From positions 62,001-126,000 of the forward strand of contig NZ_JAGGKA010000003.1 of NCBI RefSeq assembly GCF_017873215.1: a DNA stretch of 64,000 nt, given 5' to 3'. Position numbers and translations under genes: made by a program. The notes beneath the pieces were generated by a model. The model saw nothing but the letters and a program-made list of their open reading frames with translations, searched no databases and was not told the origin of the DNA. This DNA comes from Clostridium tetanomorphum. GTDB taxonomy: Bacteria; Bacillota; Clostridia; Clostridiales; Clostridiaceae. Of the stretch, positions 27,892 to 36,899 are shown piece after piece (position 1 is the first letter of the stretch; each line of letters begins with the position of its first letter).

Positions 27892-28458
27892 ATGAGGACT
27901 ATAGTAATAGCCGATGATGAGCCTATTACTAGAATGGATTTACGAGAAATGTTAGAGGAAGTTGGATACAATGTTGTAGGAGAAGCCTCTGACGGATTTG
28001 ATGCAATAGAATTATGCAAGAAGTTTAATCCAAGTATTGTAATAATGGACATAAAAATGCCTTTACTTGATGGAATTAAAGCTTCAAATATTATTATAAG
28101 TCAGGAGTTAGCAGGTGCAGTAGTGTTGCTTACTGCATATAGTGACAGAGACTTTATTGAAGAAGCAAAAAAGGCTGGTATAATGGGATATTTAGTAAAG
28201 CCTATAGAGGAAAAATCCCTAATACCTACATTAGAAATTGCAGAACATAAAGGAAGGGAAATAAGAAATATAAAAAAAATAGCAAAGGAAACTAAAGAGA
28301 AGCTTGATGCCAGAAAAGTTATAGAAAAGGCTAAAGGAATTTTAATGAGAGAATATAATTTATGTGAAGAAGAAGCATATCAAAAATTAAGAAAATTAAG
28401 TATGGATAAGAGATGTACTATGAAGGACATTGCTTCAATAATAATTATGAATCAGTGA
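27892..28458 (+). CDS. eutV: Response regulator EutV with ANTAR RNA-binding domain
   Basis: A 188-aa two-component response regulator. The N-terminal receiver domain has acidic residues near position 8, phosphoacceptor Asp53 (VIMDIKMP), the switch threonine (LLTAYS) and the conserved lysine (YLVKP). The C-terminal ANTAR domain (about residues 135-188) binds paired hairpins with A-N-N-G-N-N loops and prevents terminator formation. Three such targets lie in this locus (before adh, eutS and eutA). The kinase EutW is encoded immediately downstream. GGGGGAG precedes the ATG. Confidence 0.96.
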   Translation: MRTIVIADDEPITRMDLREMLEEVGYNVVGEASDGFDAIELCKKFNPSIVIMDIKMPLLDGIKASNIIISQELAGAVVLLTAYSDRDFIEEAKKAGIMGYLVKPIEEKSLIPTLEIAEHKGREIRNIKKIAKETKEKLDARKVIEKAKGILMREYNLCEEEAYQKLRKLSMDKRCTMKDIASIIIMNQ

Positions 28459-28473
28459 TTTAAGGTGGCTATT

Positions 28474-29892
28474 ATGACAATGATTAGAAAATTGTGTAGA
28501 GAATACACTAACTTATCCAATAAGGATATAGAGAAACTAGAAAATATTGAGGATATACTTCAAGGTATAGCAGATTTGGCTAAGGCAGATGTATTCATTG
28601 ATTGCCCTACAAGGGATACAAATGAGGCTATTGTAGTAGCAGAAGCTAAGCCCACTACTGTACCTTCCATGTATACCAAAACTGTTGTAGGACAACTGGC
28701 TTTAAGGGATAATGAGCCAGCAGCATTAAGAACATTGGAATTAGGTCGCACTACAATAAATTTAAAGGCTGTTACTCAAGAAAATGCCAATGTTACTCAA
28801 AAGGTAGCACCTATAAAAAATAATGAAGGAAGAACCATAGGGGTGCTTATTTTAGAACAAGATATAACTGAACATATAAATAATAATAGACATATGAAAA
28901 TGCTTAAAGAGACTACAGAACAGCTTACAGAAACTATTGTATCTTTAAGTAATACTAATAATGAAGAAAATATTACATACCATTTAAATGATGCAATAAT
29001 AATATTTAATTCAAATGGTATAGCAGTATTTTCAAACCCAGTTGCTAACTTGCTATATAAAAAATTAGGATATAAAGATAAAATAGTTGGAATGAATTTT
29101 GAAAACTTAGTTTTGGATGGTAGGAACTTTAATAATATGGTGGAAGATGGTGACTCCATTATATCAGAAGTAACTGTTGGAAAACTATGTTTACAAATAA
29201 AATATATTTTAACAAAACCTAAAAATGATCGTATAAAGATGTTAATGATAGTAAGAGATATAACAGAGGTAAAGGAAAAAGAAAAGGAATTAATTTTAAA
29301 ATCAGTAGCTATAAAGGAGATACATCACAGAGTAAAAAATAATTTACAAACTATAGCAAGTCTTTTAAGACTTCAGTCAAGAAGAATAGATAATGAACTT
29401 ACAAAAGATGCTTTTAATGAAAGTATAAGCAGAATATTAAGTATTGCAGCCACCCATGAAATATTAGCCCAAAATGGAGTAGATGATGTAGATATTAAAG
29501 AAGTTATACTTAGAATAAAGGAAAATATATTAAGATTTTTTAGTATATCATCTAGGAATATAGAAGTTAATGTAGAGGGAGATAGTTTAAATATAAACTC
29601 AGATAAAGCAACTTCTATTGCATTGATTGTAAATGAAATACTACAAAATTCATTAGAGCATGCATTTGTAGATAAAAATGAAGGGAAGATAAATATACAG
29701 GTAGAACAAGGGACTAATTATTGTAAATTAAGTATAGAAGATAATGGAAGAGGATTTGATCCAAAATGTACTAATCCAGAAAATTTAGGATTAAATATAG
29801 TGCGAAGTATAGTAAAAGATAAATTAAATGGAAGTTTAAATATATATTCAGGAAATAAAGGAACAAAAGTTGAATTTGATTTTAAAAATTGA
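28474..29892 (+). CDS. eutW: Ethanolamine-sensing histidine kinase EutW
   Basis: A 472-aa soluble kinase with no membrane helix. An N-terminal sensor region (about residues 1-140) is followed by a PAS-like domain, then a HisKA_2 dimerisation domain with the phosphoacceptor His in EIHHRVKNNLQTIASL (His285), and an HATPase domain with NEILQNSLEHAF and DNGRGFDP. Family members autophosphorylate in response to ethanolamine and activate EutV. The ATG at 28474 has AAGGTGG five bases upstream; the GTG at 28465 would lie inside that site. It lies 15 bases after eutV. Confidence 0.94.
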   Translation: MTMIRKLCREYTNLSNKDIEKLENIEDILQGIADLAKADVFIDCPTRDTNEAIVVAEAKPTTVPSMYTKTVVGQLALRDNEPAALRTLELGRTTINLKAVTQENANVTQKVAPIKNNEGRTIGVLILEQDITEHINNNRHMKMLKETTEQLTETIVSLSNTNNEENITYHLNDAIIIFNSNGIAVFSNPVANLLYKKLGYKDKIVGMNFENLVLDGRNFNNMVEDGDSIISEVTVGKLCLQIKYILTKPKNDRIKMLMIVRDITEVKEKEKELILKSVAIKEIHHRVKNNLQTIASLLRLQSRRIDNELTKDAFNESISRILSIAATHEILAQNGVDDVDIKEVILRIKENILRFFSISSRNIEVNVEGDSLNINSDKATSIALIVNEILQNSLEHAFVDKNEGKINIQVEQGTNYCKLSIEDNGRGFDPKCTNPENLGLNIVRSIVKDKLNGSLNIYSGNKGTKVEFDFKN

Positions 29893-29897
29893 ATAAT

Positions 29898-29980
29898 AAA
29901 ACACAAAGAAGTGTTTTTATATTAAGGCAAAGAAGCCCAGATTTATACTATTATGGTATAGCTCTGGGCTTTTAGTTTTA
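29898..29980 (+). promoter_or_regulatory. EutV (ANTAR) dual-hairpin antiterminator and terminator before eutA
   Basis: P1 is AAAACAC-[AAAGAA]-GTGTTTT (29898-29917). P2 is GGC-[AAAGAA]-GCC (29926-29937). The two loops are identical and fit A-N-N-G-N-N. The P2 arm overlaps the terminator AGCCCAGA/TCTGGGCT (29934-29970) followed by TTTAGTTTT. It lies inside the operon between eutW and eutA, so it can uncouple the sensory genes from the catabolic and shell genes. Confidence 0.9.
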
Positions 29981-30017
29981 GTGATAAATAGGGATTTAAA
30001 GAAAAGAGGGAAGTAAA

Positions 30018-31445
30018 TTGAGTGAAGACATATTAAGTGTAGGAATTGATATAGGAACATCTACAACTCAACTTGTATTTAGCAAAATAATTATAGAAAA
30101 TATGGCTTCTAGTTTTTCAATACCAAGAATTGTAATAACAGATAAGAAGATAATTTATAAAAGTGATATATATTTTACTCCATTAATTTCACAAAAAGAG
30201 ATAGATGGGGTAAAGGTAAGAGAAATAATAGAAAAGGAATATAAAAAAGCAGGAATAAAATTAAGTGAAGTAAATACAGGAGCTGTAATAATAACAGGAG
30301 AAACAGCTAGAAAAGAAAATGCTAAAGAAGTTTTACAAAATTTAAGTGGACTTGCAGGAGATTTTGTAGTTGCAACTGCAGGGCCAGATTTAGAATCAAT
30401 AATTGCAGGTAAAGGAGCTGGAGCAGCTTCCCTTTCAAAAGACAAAGGACGAACTGTTGTCAATTTGGACATAGGAGGGGGAACTACAAATTTAGCAGTA
30501 TTTAAAGATGGAGAAGTTATAGATACTGGATGTTTAGATATAGGAGGAAGACTTATAAAATTTAAAGATAATAAGATAGATTATATTGCTCCTAAAATCA
30601 AAGAATTGTGTAGTTTTAAAAAGATTGAACTAAAAGAGGGCATGGAAATAGATTTAAATATAATTAGTAAAGCAGTAGAGGAAATGGTAAATATTTTAGA
30701 AGAAACTGTTGGATTAAGAGAGAAATCATTAATATATAGAAGGATTATTACAAACAAAGGATTGAATTTAAATTATAAAATTGATTGTGTTACCTTTTCC
30801 GGAGGAGTTGCAGATTGTATTTACAAAGATGAAAATAAAGATTTATTTAAGTTTTCAGATATAGGAATACTACTAGGTAAACAGATTAAGGATTCAGATA
30901 TAGTAAAAAAGTTAAAATTAGAGGTTCCTAAGGAAACCATAAGAGCTACAGTAGTTGGAGCAGGATCACATACTACCGAAATAAGTGGAAGTACAATAAC
31001 TTTTACAAAAGATTTGTTTCCTATAAAAAACGTACCAATATTAAAGCTTTCATCTAATGATGAGGCTAATAATTATAAAGATACAGCCCAAATAATAAAG
31101 GAAAAACTTAAATGGTTTAATGTAGAAGATGGTATGCAGCATGTAGCCATCGCTTTAAAGGGGGTGAAGAACCCAAGTTTTAAACAGATTCAGCATATAG
31201 CAAAAGTTTTACTTCAGGGTATGGAAAGTATTTTAAAAGAAGATTTCCCAGTGTTTGTGGTTGTGGAGAATGATGTAGCTAAAGTTCTAGGACAGACCAT
31301 TAATAGGTTGCTTAATGGAAGCAAAGAAGTAATATGTATAGACAGTATAAAAGTAGAAAATGGCGATTATATTGATGTAGGTAGGCCACTTTCAAATGGA
31401 AGAGTGCTTCCTGTTGTTGTGAAAACATTAGTTTTTAATACTTAA
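30018..31445 (+). CDS. eutA: Ethanolamine ammonia-lyase reactivase EutA
   Basis: A 475-aa ATP-dependent chaperone of the actin/Hsp70 fold that exchanges inactivated cobalamin in EutBC for fresh adenosylcobalamin. The nucleotide-binding signatures are [15 protein letters not shown] at the N-terminus and [16 protein letters not shown] near residue 150. It starts with TTG preceded by GAGGGAAG. It is the first gene after the third EutV-type terminator and directly precedes eutB. Confidence 0.95.
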   Translation: MSEDILSVGIDIGTSTTQLVFSKIIIENMASSFSIPRIVITDKKIIYKSDIYFTPLISQKEIDGVKVREIIEKEYKKAGIKLSEVNTGAVIITGETARKENAKEVLQNLSGLAGDFVVATAGPDLESIIAGKGAGAASLSKDKGRTVVNLDIGGGTTNLAVFKDGEVIDTGCLDIGGRLIKFKDNKIDYIAPKIKELCSFKKIELKEGMEIDLNIISKAVEEMVNILEETVGLREKSLIYRRIITNKGLNLNYKIDCVTFSGGVADCIYKDENKDLFKFSDIGILLGKQIKDSDIVKKLKLEVPKETIRATVVGAGSHTTEISGSTITFTKDLFPIKNVPILKLSSNDEANNYKDTAQIIKEKLKWFNVEDGMQHVAIALKGVKNPSFKQIQHIAKVLLQGMESILKEDFPVFVVVENDVAKVLGQTINRLLNGSKEVICIDSIKVENGDYIDVGRPLSNGRVLPVVVKTLVFNT

Positions 31446-31470
31446 AGTTTATAGTGAGAGGTGAATTTTA

Positions 31471-32835
31471 ATGAAACTTAAAACTAGACTATTTGGACAA
31501 AGTTATGAATTTAAATCAATTAAAGAAGTGTTAGCGAAAGCTAATGAAGAAAAATCCGGTGACAAATTAGCAGGTATTGCAGCTACATTTGTACAAGAAA
31601 GAATAGCAGCGAAGGTTGTACTAAGTGACTTAACATTAAGTGACTTAAGAAATAATCCTGTTGTGCCTTATGAAGAAGATGAGGTAACTAGAATAATTCA
31701 AGATGATGTGAATGAAAAAATATATAACCAAATAAAAAATTGGACAGTATCAGAGCTTAGAGAGTGGATATTAAATGATCACACCACAGGAACTGAAATT
31801 AAAAGGATAAGCAGAGGACTTACTAGTGAAATGGTAGCAGCAGTAACAAAACTTATGTCAAATTTAGATCTTATATATGGTGGAAGAAAAATAAGAATTA
31901 GTGCTCACTGTAATACAACTATAGGTCTTGAAGGAACACTATCTGCAAGATTGCAACCTAATCACCCAACAGACAATATAGATGGTATCATGGCTTCTCT
32001 TATGGAAGGATTAAGTTATGGAGTTGGAGATGCAGTTATAGGGTTAAATCCTGTAGAAGATACTGTAGCCAGTGTAACAAAGGTTTTAAGTAGGTTTAAT
32101 GAATTTAAAGAGGAATGGAAGGTACCAACTCAGTGCTGTGTTTTGGCTCATGTAACTACTCAAATGGAGGCAATAAGAAAAGGAGCTCCTTCAGATCTTA
32201 TATTTCAAAGTATTGCAGGAAGTCAAAAAGGTAATGAAGCATTTGGTATTACAGGAGAATTGTTAGAGGAAGCTAGAGCATTGGTTTTAAAAGAAGGTAC
32301 AGGAACAGGACCTAATGTTATGTATTTTGAAACAGGACAAGGTTCTGAATTATCATCAGATTCACATCATGGTGCAGACCAGGTAACAATGGAAGCAAGA
32401 TGTTATGGTTTTGCTAAAAGATATAGTCCTTTTTTAGTTAATACAGTTGTAGGTTTTATAGGACCTGAATTTTTATATGATAATAAACAAGTAATTAGAG
32501 CAGGACTAGAAGATCATTTTATGGGTAAATTAACAGGCATACCAATGGGATGTGATGCTTGTTATACAAATCATATGAAGGCAGATCAAAATGATATAGA
32601 GAATTTGGCTGTATTATTATCTAATGCTGGATGTAATTATTTTATGGGAATTCCTCATGGCGACGATGTAATGTTAAATTATCAATGTACAGGATACCAT
32701 GAAACTCCAACATTAAGACAATTACTAAATCTAAGGCCTATAAAAGAGTTTGAACAATGGTTAGAAAATATGGGACTTATGGAAAATGGAAAATTAACTG
32801 ATAGAGCAGGGGATGCATCAATATTTATTAGATAA
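31471..32835 (+). CDS. eutB: Ethanolamine ammonia-lyase large subunit
   Basis: The 454-aa catalytic subunit of the adenosylcobalamin-dependent lyase that splits ethanolamine to acetaldehyde and ammonia. It is a TIM-barrel protein of the usual length with strongly conserved segments, for example [41 protein letters not shown] and [20 protein letters not shown]. Its partner EutC follows after 17 bases. A GAGAGGTG site precedes the ATG. Confidence 0.98.
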   Translation: MKLKTRLFGQSYEFKSIKEVLAKANEEKSGDKLAGIAATFVQERIAAKVVLSDLTLSDLRNNPVVPYEEDEVTRIIQDDVNEKIYNQIKNWTVSELREWILNDHTTGTEIKRISRGLTSEMVAAVTKLMSNLDLIYGGRKIRISAHCNTTIGLEGTLSARLQPNHPTDNIDGIMASLMEGLSYGVGDAVIGLNPVEDTVASVTKVLSRFNEFKEEWKVPTQCCVLAHVTTQMEAIRKGAPSDLIFQSIAGSQKGNEAFGITGELLEEARALVLKEGTGTGPNVMYFETGQGSELSSDSHHGADQVTMEARCYGFAKRYSPFLVNTVVGFIGPEFLYDNKQVIRAGLEDHFMGKLTGIPMGCDACYTNHMKADQNDIENLAVLLSNAGCNYFMGIPHGDDVMLNYQCTGYHETPTLRQLLNLRPIKEFEQWLENMGLMENGKLTDRAGDASIFIR

Positions 32836-32852
32836 GTAGAGGGGTGAATTAT

Positions 32853-33746
32853 ATGATTAATGAAAATGACATAATGAAGTTAGTAGAACAGGTTATGTTG
32901 GAATTAAATAAGAAAAATAAAGATGACAATACTTGTCAAGATAATAGCATTGTTAATGAATGTATAAATGCAGTAATAGAAGATGGAGAAATTCCGGACA
33001 TAACAGAAGTAGATTTAAAAAGTCAAATATTAGTTCCTAATCCAGAACATAAAGAAGAATTTTTAAAGCTTAAAAATAGTACACCTGCTAGAGTTGGAGT
33101 GTGGAGGGCAGGTCCAAGGTATAAAACAGAAACTATGCTTAGATTTAGAGCAGATCATGCAGTAGCAATGGATGCAGTTTTTAATGATGTTTCAGAAGAA
33201 TTTTTAAATGAAATGAACTTATTTTCCATAAAGACAAAATGTAATAATAAGGATGAATATTTAACAAGGCCTGATTTAGGGAGAAAATTTGATGAAGAAG
33301 AATTACAGAATATAAAAAATAACTGCATTAAGAATCCTCAAGTACAAATATATGTATCTGATGGACTAAGCTCTACTTCTATTGAAGCAAATGTAAGAGA
33401 TGTACTACCAGCTATAATACAGGGACTTGAAGGATATGGAATAAAAGTAGGCACTCCGTTCTTTGTAAAATATGGAAGAGTACCAGCTATGGATGTAATT
33501 TCCGAAACAACAGGTGCAGATGTAACCTGTGTTCTTATAGGGGAAAGACCTGGACTTGCTACTGGAGAAAGTATGAGTGCTTATATTGCATATAAAGCTA
33601 CAATAAATATGCCAGAAGCCAGAAGAACAGTTGTATCTAATATCCATAAAGGTGGAACACCACCTGTTGAAGCTGGGGCACATATTGCAGATATTATAAA
33701 GTTAATGCTTGAAAAGAAGGCCAGCGGACTTGATCTAAAACTTTAA
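32853..33746 (+). CDS. eutC: Ethanolamine ammonia-lyase small subunit
   Basis: The 297-aa subunit that binds adenosylcobalamin together with EutB. Family segments include [27 protein letters not shown] (first part near residue 75), [24 protein letters not shown] and [19 protein letters not shown]. The first 20 residues ([20 protein letters not shown]) form an amphipathic helix separated from the core by a polar linker, the form of a microcompartment-targeting peptide. The ATG at 32853 is preferred to GTG at 32844 because AGGGGTG lies six bases before it. Confidence 0.96.
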   Translation: MINENDIMKLVEQVMLELNKKNKDDNTCQDNSIVNECINAVIEDGEIPDITEVDLKSQILVPNPEHKEEFLKLKNSTPARVGVWRAGPRYKTETMLRFRADHAVAMDAVFNDVSEEFLNEMNLFSIKTKCNNKDEYLTRPDLGRKFDEEELQNIKNNCIKNPQVQIYVSDGLSSTSIEANVRDVLPAIIQGLEGYGIKVGTPFFVKYGRVPAMDVISETTGADVTCVLIGERPGLATGESMSAYIAYKATINMPEARRTVVSNIHKGGTPPVEAGAHIADIIKLMLEKKASGLDLKL

Positions 33747-33763
33747 TTTTGGAGGGGAAATTC

Positions 33764-34417
33764 ATGAAAAATGATCCTATTCGAGCAAAAGTATTAAGTG
33801 TAAAGATGATACCAAATGTAGATGAGGATATGGTTGAAGCTTTTAAACTACAACCACATCAAAGAAGTCTAGGACTTATATCCGCAGATATAGATGACGT
33901 TTCCTATACTGCGCTAGATGAAGCAACAAAGAAGGCAGATATAGAAGTAGTATATGCTAGATCCATGTATGGTGGTTCTGCTAACGCTAATACGAAACTT
34001 GCAGGTGAGTTTATTGGAATTATTGCAGGACCTAATCCAGCAGAGGTAAGAAGTGGATTAAATGCTGCTATAGACTTTATAGAAAATGATGCTTGTTTTT
34101 ATAGTGCTAATGATGAAGATAATATTGTTTACTATGCTCATTGTATATCAAGAACAGGTTCTTATTTATCCAAAGTAGCTAATATTGAAGAAGGAGAAGC
34201 AATAGCTTATTTAATAGCTCCTCCATTGGAAGCAATGTATGCATTAGATGCGGCACTAAAAGCAGCAGATGTAAAAATGGCTGCATTCTATGGGCCACCA
34301 TCTGAAACAAACTTTGGTGGAGGACTCTTAACAGGAAGTCAATCCGCATGTAAAGCAGCTTGTGATGCTTTTGCAGCAGCAGTTCAATATGTAGCGGAAA
34401 ATCCTGATAAGTTTTAA
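33764..34417 (+). CDS. eutL: Shell protein EutL (BMC-T, tandem domain trimer)
   Basis: A 217-aa tandem-BMC shell protein that forms pseudohexameric trimers with a gated central pore. The EutL family is evident from VLSVKMIPNVDEDM near the start, YGGSANANTKLAGEFIGIIAGP in the first domain and YGPPSETNFGGGLLTGSQSA in the second. EutL binds ethanolamine in the Salmonella/Clostridium proteins studied and may gate its entry. The ATG at 33764 has GGAGGGG upstream; the longer frame lacks a site. Confidence 0.96.
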   Translation: MKNDPIRAKVLSVKMIPNVDEDMVEAFKLQPHQRSLGLISADIDDVSYTALDEATKKADIEVVYARSMYGGSANANTKLAGEFIGIIAGPNPAEVRSGLNAAIDFIENDACFYSANDEDNIVYYAHCISRTGSYLSKVANIEEGEAIAYLIAPPLEAMYALDAALKAADVKMAAFYGPPSETNFGGGLLTGSQSACKAACDAFAAAVQYVAENPDKF

Positions 34418-34431
34418 TTAAAGGAATGTCT

Positions 34432-34905
34432 ATGCGAAAAGAAGCTTTAGGAATTATTGAAACCTTAGGATACATTGCTGCTGTAGAAGCCTTGGATATA
34501 AGTTTAAAATCAGCTAACGTAAAGTTTGTAAATTGTAATTTTGTTAGAGGAGGACTTATTAATATAACTATTTCTGGAGATGTAGGTGCAGTTAAAGCTG
34601 CTATAGATTCTGTTACAGGTTCTTTGCAAAATTCTTCTAGTTTAATAGGAACTCATGTAATACCTAGACCAGCTGATAGTGTGTGGAATATGCTAGAAAG
34701 AACTGACCCAAAAGATAAAAGTATAAATGAAGATCTACAAAATTATGATAACAAAGAAAATGAGAATACCTTAGAAAAGTTAGAAGATAATAAAGAAAAA
34801 AATAAAGATATTGAAGATAATTCAGAAAAAGTTAAAGAAGAAGTTGAAGAGGACAAATTAATAGAAGACGAAAATAAAAAAATAGAAGATGAAAAAAAAA
34901 GTTAA
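34432..34905 (+). CDS. BMC-H shell protein with acidic/lysine-rich C-terminal tail (EutK-like)
   Basis: A 157-aa protein. Residues 1-90 are a canonical hexamer-forming BMC domain ([47 protein letters not shown]). Residues 95-157 are a low-complexity tail dominated by Glu, Asp, Lys and Asn. The frame ends at TAA in the sequence A9-G-T-T-A-A. In the -1 frame it would continue for 53 more codons through a basic Rho-N/SAP-like domain, described separately at 34932. EutK of enterobacteria is likewise a BMC protein with a C-terminal nucleic-acid-binding-like domain, so a comparable product is plausible. The ATG at 34432 has AAAGGA seven bases upstream. Confidence 0.85.
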   Translation: MRKEALGIIETLGYIAAVEALDISLKSANVKFVNCNFVRGGLINITISGDVGAVKAAIDSVTGSLQNSSSLIGTHVIPRPADSVWNMLERTDPKDKSINEDLQNYDNKENENTLEKLEDNKEKNKDIEDNSEKVKEEVEEDKLIEDENKKIEDEKKS

Positions 34906-34931
34906 AAATAAGTAAAGAAACTTTAGAAAAA

Positions 34932-35060
34932 ATGAAGGTAATAGAACTTAGAAGACTTGCAAGAAAATTAAAAATTAATACACTAACTAAAGTTCAAATA
35001 AGAGATGGAAGAAAGAAGGAAATAATTAAAGCTATTCTTCAATTTTACGAAAGGAAGTAG
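34932..35060 (+). CDS. Rho-N/SAP-like C-terminal domain in the -1 frame of the upstream BMC-H gene
   Basis: A 42-aa open segment beginning MKVIELRRLARKLKI and ending in a helix KKEIIKAILQFYERK. The pattern L-x-x-L-R-x-x-A-x-x-L-x-I, a short turn, then K-K-x-x-I-I-x-A-I-L matches the Rho termination factor N-terminal / SAP-like helical fold. The ATG at 34932 has no recognisable ribosome binding site. The same frame is open back to the A9 tract (34892-34900), where a one-base backward slip during reading of the upstream BMC-H gene would join the two (additional residues LKISKETLEK between them). It ends within the ribosome binding site of eutE. It may be expressed only as a fusion, or be a decayed end of that gene. 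Confidence 0.55.
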   Translation: MKVIELRRLARKLKINTLTKVQIRDGRKKEIIKAILQFYERK

Positions 35061-35066
35061 GGAGAA

Positions 35067-36512
35067 ATGGATCTTATCTATAATGATTTAAAGTCAATAC
35101 AAGAGGTAAGATGTCTCATAGAAAGGGCAAAAAAAGCTCAAAAGATTTATTGTGAGCTAGGACAAGAAAAAATAGATTATATAGCAAAAAAAGTTGCAGA
35201 AGCAGGAGAAAGAAATGCTGAAACATTGGCTAAATTAGCCGTTGAAGAGACAGGATTTGGAAAATATAAAGATAAAATTATAAAAAATAAATTTGCTAGT
35301 AGAGTTGTATATGAAAGTATAAAAAATTTAAAAACTATAGGTATTATAAAAGAAGATATGAATAAGAAAGTTGTAGAAATAGGAACTCCAGTAGGAGTAA
35401 TAGCTGGACTTATACCTTCTACTAATCCAACCTCTACAGCAATTTATAAATCATTAATATCATTAAAAGCTGGAAATGCAATAATATTTAGTCCTCATCC
35501 TAATGCTAAGAATTGCATAATAGAAACTGTAAACATATTAAGTAAAGCAGCAGTAGAAGCAGGTGCTCCAGAAGGAATAATAGGATGCATGACTATACCT
35601 ACCATGGAGGGAACAGATGAGTTGATGAAAAATGATGATGTAGCACTTATTCTTGCTACTGGTGGAAGTGCTATGGTGAAAGCAGCTTATAGTTCAGGAA
35701 CTCCTGCAATAGGTGTAGGACCAGGTAATGGCCCAGCTTTTATAGAAAAATCAGCAGATATAAAAAAGGCTGTTAAAAGAATAATCGATAGTAAAACTTT
35801 TGATAATGGAGTAATTTGTGCTTCTGAGCAATCTATAGTGGTTGAAGAATGCATAAGAGAAGAGGTTATAGAAGAGTTAAAAGCACAAAAATGTTATTTC
35901 TTAAATACAGAAGAGGGAGAAAAAGTATCTAAGTTTATATTAAGAGTTAATGGGACAATGAACCCACAGATAGTTGGAAAGGCAGCAAAAGATATAGCTA
36001 ACATGGCTGGAATAAGTATCCCAAGTGAGACAAAAGTTTTAATATATGAACAAGAAAAAGTTGGAAAGAAATATCCATTTTCAAGAGAAAAGTTAGCTCC
36101 TTTATTAGCTTTCTATACAGAAAAGAACTGGGAAGAAGCTTGTGAAAAATGCATAGAAATCCTAAATAATGAAGGAATTGGGCACACTCTTATAATTCAT
36201 TCAAATAATGAGGAAGTTATAAAAGCATTTGCTTTAAAAAAGCCCGTTTCTAGAATATTAGTAAATACTCCTGGAGCATTAGGAGGAATAGGAGGAACTA
36301 CTAATTTACTGCCAGCATTAACTTTGGGATGTGGTGCTGTAGGAGGAAGTGCAACTTCTGATAATGTTAGTCCATTAAATTTAATAAACATTAGAAGACT
36401 TGCTTATGGAGCAAGAGAATTAGAGGATTTAAAACCAAAAGAGTCACCAATAGTTAATGATGAATTGATTTCAGAAATAACAAAATTGGTATTAGAAAAA
36501 TTAAACAGTTAA
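35067..36512 (+). CDS. eutE: CoA-acylating acetaldehyde dehydrogenase EutE
   Basis: The 481-aa enzyme converts acetaldehyde, CoA and NAD+ to acetyl-CoA inside the microcompartment. The catalytic cysteine is Cys251 in FDNGVICASEQS. Other family segments are PVGVIAGLIPSTNPTSTAIYK and the C-terminal GALGGIGGTTNLLPALTLGCGAVGG (first half near residue 411). The last 17 residues (DELISEITKLVLEKLNS) form an amphipathic helix behind a proline-rich linker, like an encapsulation peptide placed at the C-terminus. Its ribosome binding site overlaps the preceding -1-frame segment. Confidence 0.96.
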   Translation: MDLIYNDLKSIQEVRCLIERAKKAQKIYCELGQEKIDYIAKKVAEAGERNAETLAKLAVEETGFGKYKDKIIKNKFASRVVYESIKNLKTIGIIKEDMNKKVVEIGTPVGVIAGLIPSTNPTSTAIYKSLISLKAGNAIIFSPHPNAKNCIIETVNILSKAAVEAGAPEGIIGCMTIPTMEGTDELMKNDDVALILATGGSAMVKAAYSSGTPAIGVGPGNGPAFIEKSADIKKAVKRIIDSKTFDNGVICASEQSIVVEECIREEVIEELKAQKCYFLNTEEGEKVSKFILRVNGTMNPQIVGKAAKDIANMAGISIPSETKVLIYEQEKVGKKYPFSREKLAPLLAFYTEKNWEEACEKCIEILNNEGIGHTLIIHSNNEEVIKAFALKKPVSRILVNTPGALGGIGGTTNLLPALTLGCGAVGGSATSDNVSPLNLINIRRLAYGARELEDLKPKESPIVNDELISEITKLVLEKLNS

Positions 36513-36555
36513 TATTTTTAAAATTTAAATATTTGATTATAGGGAGGAATTTATT

Positions 36556-36840
36556 ATGGCTAATACAAATGCATTAGGAATGATTGAAACTAAAGGTTTG
36601 GTAGGAGCAATAGAAGCTGCAGATGCAATGGTAAAGGCAGCAAACGTTACTTTAATAGGAAAGGTTCATGTAGGTGGAGGACTTGTAACTGTAATGGTTA
36701 GAGGAGATGTTGGAGCGGTAAAAGCTGCAACAGACGCAGGAGCAGCAGCTGCTGAAAGAGTAGGAGATTTAGTTTCAGTTCATGTAATTCCAAGACCTCA
36801 TGGAGAAGTTGAAATTATTTTACCTAAATTAGAGGGCTAA
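36556..36840 (+). CDS. eutM: Major shell protein EutM (BMC-H)
   Basis: A 94-aa single-domain BMC hexamer protein that is almost identical in pattern to PduA/Eut[21 protein letters not shown], the [20 protein letters not shown] pore region and HVIPRPH near the C-terminus. GGGAGG precedes the ATG. A G/C-rich hairpin directly after the stop codon (36851) may stabilise this message, which encodes the most abundant type of shell protein. Confidence 0.97.
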   Translation: MANTNALGMIETKGLVGAIEAADAMVKAANVTLIGKVHVGGGLVTVMVRGDVGAVKAATDAGAAAAERVGDLVSVHVIPRPHGEVEIILPKLEG

Positions 36841-36876
36841 TATATTAAATCCCGGATCTAGGGATCCGGGAATATA
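36841..36876 (+). other. Intercistronic GC-rich hairpin after eutM
   Basis: CCCGGATC-[TAGG]-GATCCGGG (36851-36870) is flanked by TATATT and AATATA, which can extend the stem. It has no T-tract, so it is unlikely to terminate, and it begins two bases after the eutM stop region. A role in protecting the eutM 3' end or in RNA processing is inference. Confidence 0.6.
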
Positions 36877-36899
36877 CATTCATAAAAGGATGTGATGCT

